A stretch of DNA of 8,633 nucleotides, from positions 1-8,633 of the forward strand of contig NZ_JAIVFR010000221.1 in NCBI RefSeq assembly GCF_020829685.1, read 5' to 3'. Within the stretch, counting starts at the first letter, position 1. Each line of letters opens with the position of its first letter. Positions 5,120 through 8,633 of the stretch are shown one piece after another. The notes beneath the pieces are model-generated. The model saw only the letters and a program-made list of their open reading frames with translations. It was not told the origin of the DNA and did no database searches. The stretch is from Nostoc sp. CHAB 5715 (lineage in GTDB: Bacteria; Cyanobacteriota; Cyanobacteriia; Cyanobacteriales; Nostocaceae). Both the position numbers and the translations under genes were made by a program.

Positions 5120-5749
5120 ATGGAATGGCACCTAACTGATGCTCAAAGTTTAGCAATCATTGATAGTGAAATTGAAAATCATATTTTTTCACCCGCAGAG
5201 TATGAGATTGTGCGTCGGGTAATATACTCTACAGCTGACTTTGAGTATAAGTCTTTAATTCGTTTCTCTGAGCGTGCCTTGCAAGCAGGAGCAGCAGCAC
5301 TAGCAGCGCGTACCACAATTGTGGTAGATGTCCCAATGGTGCAAGTAGGTATTGCCTACGAGATTCAAAACACCTTTGCTAATCCGGTGTATTGCAGCAT
5401 GGAAGCTCTGACACGTCCTCAAAAAGAAAAAACTCGGGCAGCATGGGGAATAGAAACCTTAGCAAAGCGTTATCCAGAGGGCATTTTTGTGGTGGGCCAA
5501 GCGCAAACAGCACTAACAGCACTGGTGGATTTAATTGAAGCTGAGGAAATTAGACCTGCTTTGATAATTGCGACTCCAGTGGGATTTGTAGATGTTGATG
5601 AAGCGAAGAGGCGCTTACAAGACTCCCTAGTGCCTCACATTACAATTGACAGCCGCAAAGGTAATGCAGTTGTAGCAGCTGCGATCGTTGATGGATTGGT
5701 AGACTTGGCTTGGCAAGCCTATGGACAAGATGGAAATCGTGGGAGTTAG
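5120..5749 (+). CDS. cobH: Precorrin-8X methylmutase (CobH/CbiC family)
   Basis: A 209-residue protein covering the whole family length. The enzyme moves the C-11 methyl group of precorrin-8X to C-12, giving hydrogenobyrinic acid or its cobalt form, a late ring step of vitamin B12 synthesis. Matching blocks are RFSERALQAGAAAL (48-61), VVDVPMVQVG (68-77), KTRAAWG (107-113), VGQAQTALTALVDL (128-141), ATPVGFV (156-162) and a C-terminal RKGNAVVAAAI block. The ATG at 5120 is preferred to the TTG at 5102 because the family start MEWHLTDAQS follows it; GAGAAG at 5104-5109 is a weak ribosome-binding site. Tyr36 (RRVIYSTAD) stands where the characterised CobH has its catalytic His43. No other cob gene is in the window, consistent with scattered cobalamin genes in cyanobacteria. 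Confidence 0.88.
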   Translation: MEWHLTDAQSLAIIDSEIENHIFSPAEYEIVRRVIYSTADFEYKSLIRFSERALQAGAAALAARTTIVVDVPMVQVGIAYEIQNTFANPVYCSMEALTRPQKEKTRAAWGIETLAKRYPEGIFVVGQAQTALTALVDLIEAEEIRPALIIATPVGFVDVDEAKRRLQDSLVPHITIDSRKGNAVVAAAIVDGLVDLAWQAYGQDGNRGS

Positions 5750-5791
5750 GAACGTCTTCAGGCATTCAAAAGTCACGTCGCTTCGCTCCGA

Positions 5792-5842
5792 ATTCAAAAC
5801 TTGTACTGAGCGTAGCCGAAGTATTCAAAACTTGTACTGAGC
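5792..5842. repeat. 20-bp direct repeat, two copies
   Basis: The 20-base string ATTCAAAACTTGTACTGAGC occurs exactly at 5792-5811 and 5823-5842, a 31-base offset. Each copy runs on into AGCGTAGCCG-like sequence, directly or after a short insertion. It is the left part of a repeat cluster downstream of cobH. Confidence 0.85.
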
Positions 5843-5851
5843 TTGTCCTGA

Positions 5852-5938
5852 GCGTAGCCGTTGGCGCAGCCTCTCGTAGAGAAGGGCGTAGCCGAAGGGC
5901 GTAGCCGTTGGCGCAGCCTCTCGTAGAGAAGGGCGTAG
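5852..5938. repeat. 40-bp direct repeat, two copies at 47-bp period
   Basis: Bases 5852-5891 and 5899-5938 are identical over 40 positions. Each contains CTCT-CGT-AGAG, a small hairpin, and begins and ends with GCGTAG. Such GCGTAGCC-type repeats are widespread between genes in Nostocales and can form strong secondary structure. They fill most of the 307-bp spacer between converging cobH and the minus-strand membrane-protein gene and might act as a transcription barrier. Confidence 0.85.
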
Positions 5939-5984
5939 TCGAAGTATGGGGTTCTTAATTTTGATTTTTGAATGCGTGATTTTT

Positions 5985-6020
5985 GACTTCGCTGAACGCG
6001 AATTTATGTTGAGCGGAGTC
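5985..6020. repeat. Imperfect hairpin, 13-base arms
   Basis: GACTTCGCTGAAC (5985-5997) and GTTGAGCGGAGTC (6008-6020) are inverted copies with 11 of 13 positions matching around a 10-base loop. It lies 36 bases beyond the stop of the minus-strand membrane-protein gene and may serve as a terminator-like structure, though no T-run follows. Confidence 0.6.
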
Positions 6021-6056
6021 GAAACACACCGTCTTCAAAAGTTGGAGCTGACTAGT

Positions 6057-6743
6057 TTACTCTTCTGTGCTACGACGTCGCCGACGCGGCTTTTGTTGTT
6101 GGTCTTCACGCAAGCGGCGACCAACTTCGTTAAAGAAGTCTCGCCGTAAATAAGGATAATCGCTAACCCACAGGTCACGGCTAGGAAAGTATATATCGCT
6201 GAATTCTTCAATACTGCTCAAATCTGGGCGATTTGACATCACTACCATTTCTGCAATTTGACCGTGAGTTATAACTTTGTGGGCAGGACGTAATGGTGCT
6301 ACAAACTCAATGCTAAATCCTGTTTCATCACCCACCTCTAAGTTAATCTGTTTTTCTCGATTTTCGACAATCACCAATTCGCCTTTGCTGTTGACTGTTT
6401 CGGTTTTGCCCATCAACCGGTCTGTAATCCACCAATCTAGCACTCGACCACGGAAAAAGCCGCCATACTTATAACGGCGGCATTGCAAATTCCGCATACT
6501 TGCTTGAAATACTGGATACCACAGCCAAAAAAAAGCGCTAATTACTCCTAGCACAAATACTATTGAAGCAAACTCAAGCCTAAAAATGACTTTCACAAGC
6601 AATATAACAACTACGCCAACTACAGAAATTAACAGCCGTTGCAAAAAATTTGAGAACTTCCCCCAGTAGTACTTGTACTGCAAACCAGTGGCAATTAGGG
6701 GGATAACTTGTTCAAATTTCTGGCGAGTCAGTGGTACTAACAT
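6057..6743 (-). CDS. Conserved cyanobacterial membrane protein of unknown function
   Basis: A 228-residue protein. The frame is open upstream to an ATG at 6860, but that start would overlap dapB by 85 bases. The ATG at 6743 gives MLVPLTRQKFEQVIPLIATG, which reads as the natural beginning and leaves a 32-base gap after the dapB stop. Residues 36-52 and 58-79 are two closely spaced membrane helices. The remaining 145 residues are soluble and probably cytoplasmic, mixed in composition, with WW (104-105) and several aromatic clusters. The tail is strongly basic (RRRRR, 220-224) and then acidic. I do not recognise a named domain. The position suggests co-transcription with dapB; a functional link is not evident. 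No clear ribosome-binding site precedes the start. Confidence 0.75.
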   Translation of the reverse strand: MLVPLTRQKFEQVIPLIATGLQYKYYWGKFSNFLQRLLISVVGVVVILLVKVIFRLEFASIVFVLGVISAFFWLWYPVFQASMRNLQCRRYKYGGFFRGRVLDWWITDRLMGKTETVNSKGELVIVENREKQINLEVGDETGFSIEFVAPLRPAHKVITHGQIAEMVVMSNRPDLSSIEEFSDIYFPSRDLWVSDYPYLRRDFFNEVGRRLREDQQQKPRRRRRSTEE

Positions 6744-6775
6744 GAGTGCTGAGTGATGAATGAGCAATAGTGTGT

Positions 6776-7612
6776 TTAAAGTATCTTTTCTAATCCATAT
6801 ACTAACGACTTTAGCGCTAAGATTTTGCGAATCGCTAGTAGCACTCCTGGCATATAACAAGCGCGATCGCTCGTATCATGTCGTAAAGTATAAATCTGTC
6901 CTGCTGCGCCAAAAATAACTTCTTGATGAGCAATCAATCCTGGCAAGCGCACGCTATGAATTCTAATCCCTTCATCTGCTATACTACCTCTGGCTCCTGC
7001 TAATTTCTCCGTTTCTTCTACAAGAGCAGGGTTAAAAGTTTTACCCAATTCTCCTAATAACTGCGCCGTTTGAATGGCAGTACCACTGGGAGCATCAGCT
7101 TTTTGGTTGTGATGCAGTTCGATAATTTCTACATGGTCAAAATACTTGGAGGCTGCAACTGCGGCTTGTTGCAATAGCACCATACCAATGGAAAAGTTAG
7201 GAATAATTAGACAACCAGTGCTAGCTTTGTCGGCAAAGTCTGCCAAGTCTTGAATTTGTTCTGGACTTAACCCAGTGGTGCCAACTACAGGACGAATACC
7301 GTAGGCGATCGCACTACGAATATTGTCATAAACTGAATCGGGATGGGTAAAGTCTACAATCACTCCTGGCGGAGACTGTCTGTCGCCAGCCACGTACCCT
7401 AACATCGGTTCTAATTGATTGGTAATTGGCACTTCTAGGGGTTCGCTTAAACCCGCTAATTCTCCAGCGTCTTTATCTTGATGTTCTAAACTGTGGTCAA
7501 TTGCACCCACTAGGTTTAAGTCTGGCGCTTGTGCCACCACCTTAATCACCTCACGGCCCATTTTACCAGCAGCACCGTTGACAATAACCGGGATAGGAGC
7601 TTGATTCGTCAT
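6776..7612 (-). CDS. dapB: 4-hydroxy-tetrahydrodipicolinate reductase
   Basis: A full-length 278-residue DapB. It reduces 4-hydroxy-tetrahydrodipicolinate to tetrahydrodipicolinate with NAD(P)H in the cytoplasm, a step toward lysine and diaminopimelate for the cell wall. The nucleotide-binding loop is NGAAGKMG (12-19). DFTHP (87-91) and GTTG (111-114) are conserved strand ends near the cofactor. The signature [15 protein letters not shown] (165-179) contains His167/His168 and Lys171, equivalent to His159/His160 and Lys163 of the E. coli enzyme. All key residues are present. The ATG at 7612 matches the expected N-terminus, although no ribosome-binding site is obvious. A promoter candidate lies about 250 bases upstream. 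HIP1 octamers at 6863-6870 and 7305-7312 fall inside the gene. Confidence 0.96.
   Translation of the reverse strand: MTNQAPIPVIVNGAAGKMGREVIKVVAQAPDLNLVGAIDHSLEHQDKDAGELAGLSEPLEVPITNQLEPMLGYVAGDRQSPPGVIVDFTHPDSVYDNIRSAIAYGIRPVVGTTGLSPEQIQDLADFADKASTGCLIIPNFSIGMVLLQQAAVAASKYFDHVEIIELHHNQKADAPSGTAIQTAQLLGELGKTFNPALVEETEKLAGARGSIADEGIRIHSVRLPGLIAHQEVIFGAAGQIYTLRHDTSDRACYMPGVLLAIRKILALKSLVYGLEKIL
6863..6870. repeat. HIP1 octamer
   Basis: GCGATCGC near the 3' end of dapB. Confidence 0.95.
7305..7312. repeat. HIP1 octamer
   Basis: GCGATCGC in the middle of dapB. Confidence 0.95.
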
Positions 7613-7864
7613 AGGTCGAGAAATACTTTTTGAGGTAACAAAGGAATTGTAAAGACTTTGGTGATCTAGTAGCTAGCTTCTCAAATCTCTGGCTTAATTC
7701 CAATTACCCTGATTTATGCAGCTAATCACTCAGTTTTATAGTCTCTACAGCCGATCGGTTCTCATTTTCATCCCACTATCTTAGCCAGTAACTGTTTTAT
7801 TTTCCCTACTTCACTTACCACAGCTTCAAAAATAATCCCATACTGTCCCTGATAAGTAGCTCTT
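7613..7864 (-). other. Long untranslated leader of dapB
   Basis: If the promoter at 7892-7865 is used, dapB has a leader of about 245 bases. I see no gene in it on either strand and no recognisable lysine riboswitch. A short inverted pair, CTAG-TAG-CTAG, lies near 7668-7678. Its length leaves room for regulation, but nothing specific is visible. Confidence 0.35.
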
Positions 7865-7892
7865 ATAATAGCTATCAGTCTTTTTTTGTCAA
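7865..7892 (-). promoter_or_regulatory. Sigma70-type promoter candidate for dapB
   Basis: On the minus strand, TTGACA (7892 to 7887) is a perfect -35 hexamer and TATTAT (7870 to 7865) matches the -10 consensus at five of six, with a 16-base spacer. Transcription would start near 7858. It is the strongest promoter-like sequence in the window. Confidence 0.55.
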
Positions 7893-7898
7893 GCCTAG

Positions 7899-7927
7899 TT
7901 GACTATTTGTAATATTATTGTTAAATT
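7899..7927 (+). promoter_or_regulatory. Divergent promoter candidate, plus strand
   Basis: TTGACT (7899-7904, five of six) and TAAATT (7922-7927, four of six) are separated by 17 bases. The -35 element is six bases from that of the dapB promoter on the other strand. Transcription would start near 7934 and meet the terminator at 8037-8063. Confidence 0.4.
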
Positions 7928-7933
7928 TATTCA

Positions 7934-8063
7934 CATAACTTAGCAAAGACCAAACTTAACTATCTAACTGGTGTTAGCTAAGAAAAAAAGATTTCGGCAT
8001 CGGTATATTTCATTGACATTTGGAATTCTCCCATCGACCTCGGCTATCAAGTCGGGGTTTTTT
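7934..8063 (+). ncRNA. Candidate small RNA of about 130 nt
   Basis: The segment lies between a promoter-like sequence and a strong intrinsic terminator and has no convincing reading frame. The 5' half can fold through CTTAGC (about 7939-7944) pairing with GCTAAG (about 7977-7982), enclosing CTAAC-TGGT-GTTAG. An A-rich single-stranded stretch (AAAAAAAG) and an unpaired middle follow before the terminator stem. It does not show the Yfr1 core ACTCCTCACAC and I do not recognise another family. Both ends are inferred. Confidence 0.35.
8037..8063 (+). terminator. Rho-independent terminator
   Basis: ACCTCGGCT (8037-8045) pairs with AGTCGGGGT (8050-8058), nine pairs with two G-U, around an ATCA loop. 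The stem runs into six consecutive T (8058-8063). It works only for plus-strand transcription, yet no plus-strand protein gene lies between 7613 and here, which is the main argument for a non-coding transcript. Confidence 0.8.
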
Positions 8064-8102
8064 GTGTTTTCAATTAGCCTTTAATTTTTTTAACTTTTCT
8101 GG

Positions 8103-8121
8103 AGTCATCTTTGAGATGACT
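8103..8121. repeat. Perfect 8-bp hairpin before the tandem array
   Basis: AGTCATCT (8103-8110) and AGATGACT (8114-8121) are exact inverted copies around TTG. No T-run follows. A second small hairpin, TAGGTT-TCT-AACCTA at 8136-8150, sits directly before the first array unit. Confidence 0.75.
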
Positions 8122-8152
8122 TGAGCTATTAGCCGTAGGTTTCTAACCTATA

Positions 8153-8633
8153 GCGGGTGATGGTTCCGGGGGGAGATTGGAAATCCATCTGTATTTGAAT
8201 AATTGTGGAATATTGGCTGATAGCGGGTGATGGTTCCGGCGGGAGATTTGTATTTGAATAATTGCGGAATATTGGCTAATGGCGGGTGATGGTTCCGGTG
8301 CGAGATTGGAAATCCATTTGTATTTGAATAATTGTGGAATATTGGCTGATGGCGGGTGATGGTTCCGGTACGAGATTGGAAATTACGTATTTGAATAATT
8401 GTGGAATATTGGCTGATGGCGGGTGATGGTTCCGGTGGAAGATTGGAAATTACGTATTTAAGTAATTGCGGAATATTGGCTGATGGCGGGTGATGGTTCC
8501 GGCACGAGATTGGAAATTACGTATTTAAGTAATTGCGGAATATTGGCTGATGGCGGGTGATGGTTCCGGCACGAGATTGGAAATTACGTATTTAAATAAT
8601 TGCGGAATATTGGCTGATGGCGGGTGATGGTTC
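8153..8633. repeat. Tandem array of 59-70 bp units, continuing past the window
   Basis: The core GCGGGTGATGGTTC starts at 8153, 8223, 8282, 8352, 8419, 8486, 8553 and 8620, giving seven full units of 70, 59, 70, 67, 67, 67 and 67 bases and a partial eighth cut by the window end. The second unit is like the first but lacks 11 bases after GAGATT. From the fourth on, TCCATTTG is replaced by the shorter TACG. The units at 8486 and 8553 differ at about one base, suggesting recent duplication at the right side. Unit lengths are not multiples of three and no long frame crosses the array, so it is non-coding. There are no variable spacers, so it is not CRISPR. Confidence 0.9.

Noticed and set aside
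5337..5357. NtcA-type site (GTA...TAC)
   Set aside because: The spacing is nine bases rather than eight and it lies inside cobH.
5710..6149. Open frames at 5710-5904 and 5946-6149
   Set aside because: The first is an out-of-frame read of the cobH end plus repeats; the second is repeat sequence and the antisense of the membrane-protein gene.
6744..6860. Extended N-terminus of the minus-strand membrane protein
   Set aside because: It would overlap the dapB coding region by 85 bases and the extra residues look like out-of-frame dapB sequence; MLVPLTRQKF is the natural start.
7613..7864. Lysine riboswitch in the dapB leader
   Set aside because: None of the conserved lysine-riboswitch core sequences or its five-helix layout could be recognised.
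8153..8633. CRISPR array
   Set aside because: Successive units are alike over their whole length and there are no unique spacers, so this is a simple tandem repeat.

Overview
This window looks like chromosome from a filamentous, probably heterocyst-forming cyanobacterium (Nostocales). The signs are four HIP1 octamers (GCGATCGC), several heptanucleotide tandem repeats of the STRR type, long repeat-filled spacers, and proteins whose sequences read as typical cyanobacterial versions (a CobH/CbiC-type precorrin-8X methylmutase, a lumen-type TPM protein, a YtxH/DUF948 pair, DapB). All identifications come from reading the sequence; no database was searched.

Layout. Bases 1-86 are the tail of a glyoxalase I gene (gloA). 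Bases 87-1159 are about 1.07 kb of non-coding DNA with hairpins, a foldable segment at 540-604 and two heptamer arrays in opposite orientation. A small membrane/coiled-coil protein gene follows (1160-1495), then a 365-bp spacer holding a small element with terminal inverted repeats, then a promoter and leader for a YtxH-DUF948 gene pair (1861-2759). A VapBC-type toxin-antitoxin pair lies on the minus strand (2902-3665). A 510-bp spacer with a MITE-like element precedes a secreted or lumenal TPM-domain protein (4176-4985) and cobH (5120-5749). A repeat-packed spacer (5750-6056) separates these from two minus-strand genes that probably form an operon: dapB (7612 to 6776), then a conserved membrane protein (6743 to 6057). 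To the right, divergent promoter-like sequences, a possible small RNA with a strong terminator (to 8063), and a tandem array of 59-70 bp units run off the end of the window.

The genes do not form one pathway. gloA (methylglyoxal detoxification), cobH (corrinoid synthesis) and dapB (lysine/diaminopimelate synthesis) are housekeeping genes. The 1160, YtxH and DUF948 proteins share one design, an N-terminal membrane anchor followed by amphipathic helices, and may act together at the membrane. The toxin-antitoxin pair and the small inverted-repeat elements are the accessory part.

The best leads for something undescribed are the tyrosine at the usual catalytic-histidine position of the precorrin-8X methylmutase, the possible small RNA opposite dapB, the duplicated ribosome-binding sequence around a small hairpin before ytxH, and the tandem array at the right edge. 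I see no clear defence system, CRISPR array or prophage.
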